A stretch of 18,197 nucleotides of DNA. It comes from an uncultured Ruminococcus sp. (GTDB lineage Bacteria > Bacillota > Clostridia > Oscillospirales > Ruminococcaceae). The notes beneath the pieces are model-generated. The model saw only the letters and a program-made list of their open reading frames with translations. It did no database searches and was not told the DNA's origin. A program made the translations under genes and the position numbers. The stretch covers positions 1-18,197 of the forward strand of contig UQYK01000041.1 in assembly GCA_900545285.1 (NCBI GenBank), read 5' to 3'. Positions 7,444-14,676 of the stretch are shown here, in pieces (the stretch's first letter is position 1; each line of letters starts with the position of its first letter).

Positions 7444-9225
7444 ATGGATATTTTCTCAGTGATTACACTTCTGGGCGGCCTGGCATTTTTCCTGTACGGC
7501 ATGAATGTAATGTCATCCGGTCTGGAAAAGCTGGCCGGAAGCAAGCTGGAAATCGTACTGAAAAAAATGACCTCAAACCGTTTCAAGAGTCTTTTGCTCG
7601 GTATGGGCATTACGATTGCGATACAATCCTCTTCCGCATTGACTGTTATGCTGGTGGGACTGGTAAACTCCGGAATCATGGAACTGAGCCAGACCATCGG
7701 CGTTCTGATGGGCTCGAATGTGGGAACAACGCTGACCGCCTGGATTCTGAGCTTGTCCGGGATTGAGGGAGATAATATTTTCCTTCGTATGCTGAAGCCG
7801 GAGTCCTTCTCCCCGATTATTGCACTGATTGGCGTAATTATGATCATGACGGCAAAGCACAACCGCACCAAGGACATCGGCCGGATTATGGTCGGATTCT
7901 CAGTTCTGATGACTGGTATGACGCTGATGAGCAATTCTGTCAGCCCGCTGGCAGATTCGCCGCAGTTCACACACATTCTGACTGCGTTCCAAAATCCGAT
8001 TATGGGCGTTCTGGTGGGTGCTGTCTTTACCGGAATCATTCAAAGTTCTGCTGCCTCGGTTGGTATTTTGCAGGCGCTTTCCCTGACGGGTCAGGTGACC
8101 TACGGCATGGCCATTCCGATCATTATGGGACAGAACATCGGTACCTGTGTTACTGCGCTCCTTTCCAGCATTGGCGTAAACCGGAGTGCAAAGCGTGTTG
8201 CAGCGGTGCATATCTGCTTTAACTGCATCGGTACCTTGATTATTCTCCCGGTATTCTATCTGTTGCACTGGCTGATTCAGTTCAGTATTGTGGCCATGGC
8301 AATCGATCCGGTGGGCGTTGCACTGGTGCACACTATCTTTAACATTGTAACAACTGCACTGCTGCTCCCCTTCACAAAATATCTGGAAAAACTGGCATAC
8401 TTTTTTGTACGGGACAGCAAGGAAGAAAAGGCCGAAAAAGAAAAGCGTGCCATGCTGGATGAACGTCTGCTGGCAACCCCGGCAGTTGCCATTGAGGTTT
8501 CCCGTGAAGTTACAGTACAGATGGCCGAACTGTCTAAGAAGACCATGGAACAGGCCATTCAGATTCTGTTCAACTACGATGAATCGGTTGAGGAAACCAT
8601 CCGGGAAAATGAAAACCGCATTGACAAATACGAGGATAAGTTGAACGCATATCTGGTGAGGATCAGCAAGCACAGCCTGGCCTCTAAGGACAACCGGACA
8701 GTTTCCAAGATGCTGCACTGTATCGGCAACTTTGAACGAATTGGAGATCACGCCGTAAATATCATGGAATCTGCCCACGAGCTGCATGAAAAGGGACTGC
8801 ATTTTTCCGGAGATGCGGCAAATGAACTGCGGATTCTGTGTGACGCAATGATGAAGGCGATGAGTATGGCGTATTCCTCTTTCGAAAAAGATGACCTGAT
8901 GATTGCACACCAGGTCGAACCGCTGGAAGAAGTGGTAGACACCCTGAACATTGAACTGAAAAACCGGCATATCAAGCGCTTGCAGGAGGCATCCTGCACC
9001 GTTGAACTGGGTTATGTGTATCAGGATTTGTTAACCAATATTGAGCGGGTTTCAGATCACTGCTCCAACATTGCCGGTGCAATGATTGAAATTGATGAGC
9101 ACGAAAACATTCACAAATATCTGCATAACATCAAGAAAGATGACATGGATTTTCAGGAATCTTATCACAAGTATCTGAATCATTATTATCTGGAATTGGG
9201 ACAGCCGGAAGCGAAGGAAGCGTAA
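7444..9225 (+). CDS. Na+/phosphate cotransporter with C-terminal PhoU-like domain
   Basis: This is a membrane protein of the NptA/PNaS family that imports phosphate with sodium, with 593 aa. The N-terminal 340 or so residues form the transporter with the family's inverted-repeat signature: QSSSALTVML (61-70) with GSNVGTT (90-96), and again QSSAAS (200-205) with GQNIGTCVTA (229-238). A charged linker (about 340-360) leads to a cytoplasmic helical PhoU-like domain (about 360-580), with NFERIGDHAVNIME and TNIERVSDHCSNIAGA as its two PhoU repeats. The start ATG has AAAGGAG 11 nt upstream. A closer out-of-frame ATG at 7434 does not open this protein. The promoter region carries PhoP-box-like repeats. 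The last 95 nt overlap the 3' end of the convergent cca gene. Confidence 0.94.
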   Translation: MDIFSVITLLGGLAFFLYGMNVMSSGLEKLAGSKLEIVLKKMTSNRFKSLLLGMGITIAIQSSSALTVMLVGLVNSGIMELSQTIGVLMGSNVGTTLTAWILSLSGIEGDNIFLRMLKPESFSPIIALIGVIMIMTAKHNRTKDIGRIMVGFSVLMTGMTLMSNSVSPLADSPQFTHILTAFQNPIMGVLVGAVFTGIIQSSAASVGILQALSLTGQVTYGMAIPIIMGQNIGTCVTALLSSIGVNRSAKRVAAVHICFNCIGTLIILPVFYLLHWLIQFSIVAMAIDPVGVALVHTIFNIVTTALLLPFTKYLEKLAYFFVRDSKEEKAEKEKRAMLDERLLATPAVAIEVSREVTVQMAELSKKTMEQAIQILFNYDESVEETIRENENRIDKYEDKLNAYLVRISKHSLASKDNRTVSKMLHCIGNFERIGDHAVNIMESAHELHEKGLHFSGDAANELRILCDAMMKAMSMAYSSFEKDDLMIAHQVEPLEEVVDTLNIELKNRHIKRLQEASCTVELGYVYQDLLTNIERVSDHCSNIAGAMIEIDEHENIHKYLHNIKKDDMDFQESYHKYLNHYYLELGQPEAKEA

Positions 9226-10567
9226 TCAACAGCGCCTTTGCCTGCTGCAAAAGTGTTTTCCGTTCATTGGGGACTGCTTCATCTACGACCAATTCTAACA
9301 GCTTTTTTAGGATCACGCCCAGGCGTGGTCCTTTTTTGATGCCGATTTTTAAAAGATCATTTCCGTTGACGGCTAAGTCCTTCAACTGAAAACAGGCATT
9401 TTCCCGGAGAATTTGTTCCAGGAGCGCCTTTGCGTTTTGGATTTTCGGCAGTTCTTCCGGCAATACCTCCGGTGCCTGGCCGGTGCAGTCTGCCTTCCGC
9501 AGCAGCAGGTACTGACGCGTGATATCCTCCCCATAGCGGCAAAGCATACGCCGCATACTGCGCGGTTCTGCCGGAACGGAAAGCCCGTGACAGCGAATCA
9601 GTGTACAAATCTCGGTTATCCGCTTCTTTTCCAGATGAAAGCGTTTGAGGATGCACTCTGCCTGTACAGCGCCTGCGGCTTCGTGCCCGTAGAAGTGATC
9701 TGTCCCCTGTGCGTCTGTTGTTTTGGTATCCGGTTTTGCAATGTCATGCAGCAGTGCCGCCCAGCGGAGATCTCCGGAAGCCGACACTGCCTCCACGACC
9801 CGAAGTGTGTGTTCCCATACGGTATCGCAGTGCCTGGGGTGATGCTGTCCGCATGCCCGGAGCTTCCGGCATTCCGGCAAAATTACATCCCACACCGGTG
9901 TGAAATCACGGAGCAACGATGCCACAGTTTTGCCGTCCCCTTTCAAAAAACGGTCAAATTCCGCTGCAATCCGTTCCGCGGAAATCTGCCGAAGAGATGG
10001 CGCCAGCTTTACCGCCGCCTGTGCCGCAGTCGGTTCCAACTGGTAACGATAACATGCCGCAAATCGAAGGCCACGGAGAATCCGCAGGGCATCCTCTGAA
10101 AAGCGCTTTTTCGGATCACCCACACAGCGGAGCATTCCCTGCTTCAAATCCGAAATGCCGCCGTATAAATCCACGATTCCCTTTCCGGGATGGTATGCCA
10201 TGGCGTTCATTGTAAAGTCTCTGCGGCGCAGGTCCTTTTTCAGATCAGAGATGAACTGCACGTTTTCAGGATGGCGGCCGTCTTTGTACACGCCTTCTGT
10301 GCGAAAGGTGGTGATTTCATAGGGCTGATGTTCCAGAATTACGGTGATAGTACCGTGTTTTTTGCCGGCATCAATCGTCTGGCAATCGGAGAAAAGACGC
10401 AGCATTTCCTCCGGGCGTGCATCTGTGCACAAGTCCCAGTCCTGTGGCGATTTTCCAAGTAAAGCATCCCGTACACAGCCGCCCACTGCATACACCTGAT
10501 ATCCGGCCTGTTCCAGACGCTGAAACAGCCAGAGAACCGGTTCTGGGAGCGCAATCGACTTTTTCAT
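9131..10567 (-). CDS. cca: CCA-adding tRNA nucleotidyltransferase
   Basis: This enzyme adds or repairs the 3'-CCA end of tRNAs. It has 478 aa. The class II nucleotidyltransferase signature is YAVGGCVRDALLG (26-38) with the metal-binding pair D43/D45 in DWDLCT. It is followed by RRDFTMNAMAY (115-125) and EDALRILRGLRFA (158-170). An HD domain is present, with H253 in WEHTLRVVEAV and HD 274-275 in LLHDIAKPD, as in many clostridial and proteobacterial forms. The ATG has GGAGGAAA about 8 nt upstream. The C-terminal 31 residues or so, from ITLPSLPAVP to the end, are proline- and aspartate-rich. They are encoded entirely antisense to the end of the cotransporter and look like a non-conserved extension. 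A CCA-adding rather than poly(A) role is inferred. Confidence 0.94.
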   Translation of the reverse strand: MKKSIALPEPVLWLFQRLEQAGYQVYAVGGCVRDALLGKSPQDWDLCTDARPEEMLRLFSDCQTIDAGKKHGTITVILEHQPYEITTFRTEGVYKDGRHPENVQFISDLKKDLRRRDFTMNAMAYHPGKGIVDLYGGISDLKQGMLRCVGDPKKRFSEDALRILRGLRFAACYRYQLEPTAAQAAVKLAPSLRQISAERIAAEFDRFLKGDGKTVASLLRDFTPVWDVILPECRKLRACGQHHPRHCDTVWEHTLRVVEAVSASGDLRWAALLHDIAKPDTKTTDAQGTDHFYGHEAAGAVQAECILKRFHLEKKRITEICTLIRCHGLSVPAEPRSMRRMLCRYGEDITRQYLLLRKADCTGQAPEVLPEELPKIQNAKALLEQILRENACFQLKDLAVNGNDLLKIGIKKGPRLGVILKKLLELVVDEAVPNERKTLLQQAKALLITLPSLPAVPIPDNNDSDTCDKIPENPCHLS

Positions 10568-10645
10568 ATAAGATTTCCTCCAATTTTCTTTCTAGATTTT
10601 ACTGCATATTCATAAAATAAACTGGGAATTTCTGAAAGAATGTGC

Positions 10646-10651
10646 TATACT
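10646..10651 (+). promoter_or_regulatory. Extended -10 promoter of the thioesterase gene
   Basis: TATACT is preceded by TGC, giving an extended -10 element. No good -35 box is present. The predicted start near 10658 gives a leader of about 118 nt, much longer than needed for ribosome binding. Confidence 0.5.
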
Positions 10652-10671
10652 AAAATATATTCTCATAAAAG

Positions 10672-10757
10672 CCTGCGTGAAATTCTGCGCAGGAAAACAA
10701 TGCACTCTGATCTATTTTCAGAATTTGCCTGCACGAAAGATGCAGGTGCCTAGGCAC
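10672..10757 (+). promoter_or_regulatory. Structured leader with interchangeable hairpin arms
   Basis: Hairpin 1 pairs CCTGCG (10672-10677) with CGCAGG (10688-10693). Hairpin 2 pairs CCTGCA (10728-10733) with TGCAGG (10741-10746). The core CCTGC/GCAGG is the same in both, so arms can swap partners. The palindrome GTGCCTAGGCAC (10746-10757) follows immediately, just before the AAGGAG ribosome site at 10761-10766. I do not recognise a known riboswitch class. A switch is a hypothesis. Confidence 0.4.
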
Positions 10758-10775
10758 GGAAAGGAGCCTTGACTT

Positions 10776-11207
10776 ATGCGGATTACCCCTTATACCAGAA
10801 TGGTATTTTATCACGAGACAGACCGGACGGACATTGTAAACCATTCGAATTACATTCATATGATGGAAGAAGCGCGGGTTGACTTCATGGATAAGATTGG
10901 CGTTGGCTATGAAAGGATGGAACAGCAAGGGATTATGCTCCCGGTTTTGGGCATTACCTGCAACTACAAGCATTCCCTTCGGTTTGGACAGCATCTGGCT
11001 GTGTATTCCACCATCACAAAGTACAACGGCTTTAAGCTGGAGCTTTCCTATGAAATCCGCTGTGTGGAGGACAATGCCCTTTGCGCTGTGGGAACTTCTG
11101 CGCACTGCTTTACCGATACGAAAATCAAGCCCATGCGGATTATGGACAAGTTCCCGGAAATGCATGCCTTTTTCCAGAAGGCAATGGATGTCGAATATGA
11201 ATCCTGA
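10776..11207 (+). CDS. Acyl-CoA thioesterase, 4-hydroxybenzoyl-CoA thioesterase (hotdog) family
   Basis: This is a hotdog-fold thioesterase of 143 aa, the usual length for YbgC/FadM-like proteins that hydrolyse acyl thioesters. The N-terminal strand and helix read FYHETDRTDIVNHSNYIHMMEEAR (about 11-34), the counterpart of the DTDAGGVVYH...YERAR motif. D16 is the expected catalytic aspartate. The usual two glycines after it are replaced by T-D, which may alter specificity. The protein is cytoplasmic with no signal. The start ATG is fixed by AAGGAG about 9 nt upstream. The gene is monocistronic, with its own extended -10 promoter, a long structured leader and a strong terminator at 11270-11318. 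The natural acyl substrate cannot be inferred. Confidence 0.88.
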   Translation: MRITPYTRMVFYHETDRTDIVNHSNYIHMMEEARVDFMDKIGVGYERMEQQGIMLPVLGITCNYKHSLRFGQHLAVYSTITKYNGFKLELSYEIRCVEDNALCAVGTSAHCFTDTKIKPMRIMDKFPEMHAFFQKAMDVEYES

Positions 11208-11269
11208 GATTTCCTGAAACGCGGCTTTGACGGATTGCATTGGAAAGCAAAATGCAGAACAGAAAATGA

Positions 11270-11318
11270 AAAAGAAGCACTGTGCAGAATGGCATTTCGC
11301 CGGCACAGTGCTTCTTTT
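11270..11318. terminator. Bidirectional intrinsic terminator between the thioesterase and amidase genes
   Basis: AAAAGAAGCACTGTGC (11270-11285) pairs over 16 bp with GCACAGTGCTTCTTTT (11303-11318), with a 17-nt loop. A U-run follows on both strands, so it can end transcription of the thioesterase gene and of the convergent dacF-like/amidase operon. Confidence 0.92.
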
Positions 11319-11343
11319 ATTTACGAGAATACAGGACAGGCGT

Positions 11344-12135
11344 TTATGGTTCCAGCTGTTGGTATGCCGCAGCATACCAGGAAAGTCTGGCATCTTCTGT
11401 CGTGGGAAACGTGCTGCGGAATTGGGATACCGGCGTTTCAATGGTCACATAGGAAAGAGACGCGTTCTGATCACATTGGACAAGGCAGTTTCCCTCCGGA
11501 TCATAGCAGGCGCTTTGCCCCAGAAATTTCAGCGTGTTTTGCCGCCCCACACAATTGATGCCCAGGACATATACTTGATTTTCAATGGCTCTTGCCCGAA
11601 GCAGTGTGTTCCAATGGGAACTGCGCTGTGCCAGCCAGTTGGCCGGTACGAGCAAAATGGAAGCCTCTTGTGCCGCCAGCCGGAACACTTCCGGGAAACG
11701 CAGGTCATAGCAGATCAGCGCGCTTAAGGGTACACCGCAGAGATTTCCCACCGCAATGCGGCTGCCTTTTTCATAATACTGATCCTCTTTCCCATAGGAA
11801 AACGGATGTATCTTCTGATAATCCAGACAGATTTCCCCAGAGGGGAGCACGACCTGATAACGGTTCTGTCCCCTGCCGTCTGCTACCTTTGCAACATAGC
11901 CAAATCCAATTGCAATGTGCTGCTTCTTTGCAAGCTGCCGCATGGCATGCACCGCATCTGCACCATACGGCGCAATCTGAGATACGTGCATGGAAAATCC
12001 GGTAAAGCTCATTTCCGGAAAGAAGATGGCATCCGCCTTTGCCTCTGCCGCTTTTTCAATCCATGCCTTTGCAGTATTTTGATTTTCTGCGTAATTTTCA
12101 AATGCAATGTCTGTTTGTGCAATTGCAAGTTTCAT
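11344..12135 (-). CDS. Carbon-nitrogen hydrolase, nitrilase superfamily
   Basis: This is a cytoplasmic amidase-like hydrolase of 263 aa. The Glu-Lys-Cys catalytic triad is intact: E41 in FFPEMSFTGF, K108 in YQKIHPF and C142 in ALICYDLRFPE. The sequence LICYDLRFPEVFR and the HPFSYGKE segment point to the omega-amidase/YafV-like branch, which repairs transamination by-products such as alpha-ketoglutaramate. That assignment is only by family resemblance. The ATG is 12 nt after the stop of the dacF-like gene. No good Shine-Dalgarno is visible (GAGTGTGATCTCCG precedes it), so translation is probably coupled to the upstream gene. It is the second and last gene of a two-gene operon and ends before the bidirectional terminator. 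Confidence 0.9.
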   Translation of the reverse strand: MKLAIAQTDIAFENYAENQNTAKAWIEKAAEAKADAIFFPEMSFTGFSMHVSQIAPYGADAVHAMRQLAKKQHIAIGFGYVAKVADGRGQNRYQVVLPSGEICLDYQKIHPFSYGKEDQYYEKGSRIAVGNLCGVPLSALICYDLRFPEVFRLAAQEASILLVPANWLAQRSSHWNTLLRARAIENQVYVLGINCVGRQNTLKFLGQSACYDPEGNCLVQCDQNASLSYVTIETPVSQFRSTFPTTEDARLSWYAAAYQQLEP

Positions 12136-12147
12136 CGGAGATCACAC

Positions 12148-13677
12148 TCACTTTTTTCCGGAACCGACGGTTTCCTTTTCCCGTTCAGGTTTCTTGTCTG
12201 TTTGCTCGGACGGATGCCGGTCGGGGCCATGATAGAAAACAGAGTCTGAATATTTCCAGTTCTGCCGCGGAAGATCATCTATGTCTTTTGCATGAGGAAT
12301 CAGATGAATGGGATCTTCCGGAATCACGCTGCGCTTTGCACGATAGGAAGCATAGATGCACAGCAGAATGTACAGCGCTGTGCAGACAAATCCGCCGATA
12401 AGGCCATAGCGGAACCACGGAGAGTGGGGAAAGTTTTCCAGCGCATACAGGTTATACTTTGTGAAGGAGCGATCTACCTGATTGACTGTCACCAGAGGAA
12501 TCACTGCAATGACCTCTCCGGAAAATTTCAGTTCCATGGTGCCCAACTCCTGGCCGGCTTTTACCGGAGCCTGTACATTTTTATCCAGGTGAATCACCTT
12601 TTGAATTGCCGTTGTGTCTACATCCTTGCACCAAAGCAGAACACAGTCGGTTTTCGGCTGTACCAGGACGTAGGAGTTTCCATCCGAATTGGTGACCTCT
12701 ACTTCCCCGATTTCCTCATCGCCTTCCAGAAGCGGTGTGTAGGTAAAGGAGCGAAATGCCCAGTTGAGCAGTGCTGTGGCATCGTCCAGGTGATAGTATT
12801 GCAGCTTGTTGTTTTCATCCTGGAATGGTGCATTCATCAGAACCACCAGGTAGGTATTTCCGTCATTGGTGGCTTCAGTAATGATGCTGCGCCCGGCGCT
12901 TTCCAGATTTCCGGTTTTAATGCCCTTTGCGCCCTCATAATAATAGTCGCTGTCCTCCAGCATCATGGCGTTGGAGTGCGTCCAGACCCAGGCGGCCGCA
13001 TCCGGATGATTTTCCGGGTTAGAGGATTTTGGCGTGTAGGAAACGGTGGTGGAGATTTTTTCAAAGTCTTTCAGAGACAGTGCATAGTTGGTGATAGTCA
13101 GCATGTCTCTGGCTGTTGTCTGCTGCTGCGCATCTGCCAGCCCGGTGGGATTGGTAAAGGTTGTTCCTGTACATCCAATGGCTTTGGCCTTGTCGTTCAT
13201 TTTGGCAACAAAGTTCTGCGCATTGCCGTCTCCGAAATGATCTGCCAGAATCAGGGCAGACTCACAGGATGAAGTGAGCATCATGGCGTACAGATATTCC
13301 CTTACGGTGAGGGTGTCTCCCTTGAAAATATCCGCATACCGCAGATCGTCCGGTTCGCTGTACTGGTAAAGCACATTGTACAGGCTGTCATCCGCTGTAA
13401 TTGTGGTTCCGTCCAGATCAGAACAGGCTTCCAGAACCACTACAGCTGTCATAATCTGTGCCAGATGTCCCGGCATTTGCTGCTGATCAGCATTTTTTTC
13501 ATAGAGTATCTGATCAGTATCGCGACAGTAGAGAATTGCCGCAGAGCTGTGCAGGGTGATATCCGGTGTAAAGGTGTACGCCTTTACTGTCACGGACATT
13601 CTACCCAGAAAAACCGCGGTAAGGAGCAATGTCAGTATTACCGCGCTGAAACGTTTTATAAAATGGAACAAATGCAT
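12148..13677 (-). CDS. DacF/PBP5-family D-Ala-D-Ala carboxypeptidase homologue, apparently catalytically dead
   Basis: The fold and layout are those of a low-molecular-weight penicillin-binding protein (509 aa). There is an N-terminal signal segment (about 9-33, ending VKAY), a peptidase S11 domain (about 40-310), a C-terminal beta domain (about 320-400), one membrane anchor (about 424-445) and a charged cytoplasmic tail of about 60 residues. The catalytic motifs are broken. Where the family has P-A-S-x-x-K-I-M-T, this protein has P69-G-H71-L-A-Q74-I-M-T, so Ser becomes His and Lys becomes Gln. SxN becomes S137-C-E139. KTG is kept (254-256, GIKTGNLESAG). I read both the CAT and the CAG codons directly. 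The reading frame is intact, which argues against decay. I chose the ATG with AGGAGG 11 nt upstream over a TTG three codons earlier that sits against the ribosome site. A non-enzymatic peptidoglycan-binding or scaffold role is inferred. Confidence 0.9.
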   Translation of the reverse strand: MHLFHFIKRFSAVILTLLLTAVFLGRMSVTVKAYTFTPDITLHSSAAILYCRDTDQILYEKNADQQQMPGHLAQIMTAVVVLEACSDLDGTTITADDSLYNVLYQYSEPDDLRYADIFKGDTLTVREYLYAMMLTSSCESALILADHFGDGNAQNFVAKMNDKAKAIGCTGTTFTNPTGLADAQQQTTARDMLTITNYALSLKDFEKISTTVSYTPKSSNPENHPDAAAWVWTHSNAMMLEDSDYYYEGAKGIKTGNLESAGRSIITEATNDGNTYLVVLMNAPFQDENNKLQYYHLDDATALLNWAFRSFTYTPLLEGDEEIGEVEVTNSDGNSYVLVQPKTDCVLLWCKDVDTTAIQKVIHLDKNVQAPVKAGQELGTMELKFSGEVIAVIPLVTVNQVDRSFTKYNLYALENFPHSPWFRYGLIGGFVCTALYILLCIYASYRAKRSVIPEDPIHLIPHAKDIDDLPRQNWKYSDSVFYHGPDRHPSEQTDKKPEREKETVGSGKK

Positions 13678-13735
13678 AAAATGCAATCCCTCCTGAAAAT
13701 TCTTTATTCCTGAAAGTCATCGACTCATCTATACT

Positions 13736-13764
13736 ATTATAGCAAAAAAAATTCGATTCGAAAA
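13736..13764 (-). promoter_or_regulatory. Extended -10 promoter of the dacF-like/amidase operon
   Basis: On the minus strand TGC precedes a perfect TATAAT (13741-13736). The -35 position (13764-13759) reads TTTTCG, a poor match, and falls inside the left arm of the 17-bp inverted repeat. A protein bound there could repress or activate. Confidence 0.65.
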
Positions 13765-13872
13765 GACTTTTTTCAAAATTTTATTTACCTTTTCCTGAAA
13801 ATATGATAAAATAACTTTATGCACCTTTTTCCCCTGATTTTTATGGGTGAAAGAGAAAAGTCTTTTCGAATC
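13755..13872. repeat. Perfect 17-bp inverted repeat flanking a divergent promoter region
   Basis: GATTCGAAAAGACTTTT (13755-13771) and AAAAGTCTTTTCGAATC (13856-13872) are exact reverse complements, separated by 84 nt. Each arm contains the odd-centred palindrome AAAAGnCTTTT followed by the same CGAATC flank, so each could be a single binding site. The left arm covers the -35 of the dacF-like gene. The right arm lies just upstream of the phosphoesterase ribosome site. Confidence 0.7.
13784..13812 (+). promoter_or_regulatory. Promoter of the metallophosphoesterase gene
   Basis: TTTACC (13784-13789) and TAAAAT (13807-13812) are 17 nt apart. The predicted start is near 13819, giving a leader of about 70 nt that contains the right arm of the inverted repeat. 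Confidence 0.5.
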
Positions 13873-13890
13873 ATAAGGGAGGGTTTACCT

Positions 13891-14607
13891 TTGGTATATA
13901 TTACAGGTGATATGCACGGAGATATCACAAGATTCAAGGATCCGATTTTCAAAAAGCTAAAAGCCGGAGACGTTCTCATTGTCTGCGGTGACTTTGGATT
14001 TATCTGGAACGGTTCGCGCCAGGAGAAGCTGCTGCTGCGAAAGCTGCGGGAAAAGCCGTTCACCATTGCATTTGTGGATGGCTGTCATGAGAATTTTGAC
14101 ATCTTAGAGCATGATTTCCGCGTTGTAAAGTGGAGAGGCGGCAGAGCACACCTCATTGCACCCAATATTTTTCACATGATGCGAGGCGAAATTTTTAACA
14201 TAGACGGCCGCTCCTTCTTTGCGTTCGGCGGCGGACACAGCCAGGACTTCGAATTTCGGCAGGGGCGCAATTGGTGGCAGCGGGAACAGCCGACACATGC
14301 GGAAATCAACCGCGCCATTCACAATTTGAACGATTATGATGCCAGAGTGGATTACATCATTACCCATGAACCGCCAGCCTCTTTGAAAGACTGCCTGGGT
14401 GTGGACATGCAGCAGCGGCTGGAAATTCATACATTCTTTGAGGATATTATCAAGCAGTGCCAGTATCGAAAGTGGTTCTTTGGAAAGTGCCACATGGATC
14501 GGTTTATTCCCATGAAGTTTTATGCCATGTTTGAAGAAGTGCTGCCGGTGGAGTCCGAAGAGTGGAGAAAGCCTGTGCGGAAAAAGCAGACACAGGATGA
14601 GGCATAA
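13891..14607 (+). CDS. Calcineurin-like metallophosphoesterase with altered metal motifs
   Basis: This is a cytoplasmic protein of 238 aa. Recognisable motifs of the two-metal phosphoesterase fold are GDMHGD (D7, H9), CGDFG (D34), GCHEN (64-68), GGGHS (H116), THEPP (H159) and GKCHMD (198-203). Two depart from the family pattern. GNH[DE] has Cys65 in place of the bridging Asn, and GHxH has Lys199 in place of the first His, while H201 remains. Activity or metal choice may therefore differ. I chose the TTG at 13891 because AAGGGAGGG ends 7 nt before it and the protein then begins MVYITGDMHGD, as expected for a fold that starts with this strand. An in-frame ATG at 13819 would add 24 unlikely residues, though it coincides with the predicted transcript start. 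The gene is monocistronic and divergent from the dacF-like gene. The substrate is unknown. Confidence 0.85.
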   Translation: MVYITGDMHGDITRFKDPIFKKLKAGDVLIVCGDFGFIWNGSRQEKLLLRKLREKPFTIAFVDGCHENFDILEHDFRVVKWRGGRAHLIAPNIFHMMRGEIFNIDGRSFFAFGGGHSQDFEFRQGRNWWQREQPTHAEINRAIHNLNDYDARVDYIITHEPPASLKDCLGVDMQQRLEIHTFFEDIIKQCQYRKWFFGKCHMDRFIPMKFYAMFEEVLPVESEEWRKPVRKKQTQDEA

Positions 14608-14633
14608 TCGGTTTCAGAACCGTTCTATCAAAT

Positions 14634-14672
14634 AAAAAAGCTGTTCTCACAGGCAATACGCAGGAGAACAGC
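14634..14672 (-). terminator. Terminator of the sda operon
   Basis: On the minus strand GCTGTTCTC (14672-14664) pairs with GAGAACAGC (14648-14640) over 9 bp, and TTTTTT follows at 14639-14634. It lies about 90 nt past the small membrane protein gene. Confidence 0.8.
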
Positions 14673-14676
14673 GGCT

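Noticed and set aside
7434..7766. Alternative start ATG 10 nt before the cotransporter ATG in another frame
   Set aside because: It lies 1 nt from the ribosome site and opens an unrecognisable shadow frame. The cotransporter frame has clear family motifs.
7900..8970. 356-codon open frame opposite the Na/Pi cotransporter
   Set aside because: It is antisense to conserved transporter and PhoU regions. Its composition is rich in Gln, His and Asn, as expected from a shadow frame, with no start signals.
12292..13272. 326-codon open frame opposite the dacF-like gene
   Set aside because: A shadow frame rich in Cys, Gln and Ile with no recognisable domain. The DacF frame carries recognisable family motifs and a good promoter.
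13819..13890. Upstream in-frame ATG as the phosphoesterase start
   Set aside because: It would add 24 residues before the first strand of the fold and has no ribosome site, whereas AAGGGAGGG precedes the TTG at 13891. A leaderless second start remains possible because the predicted transcript start is at 13819.
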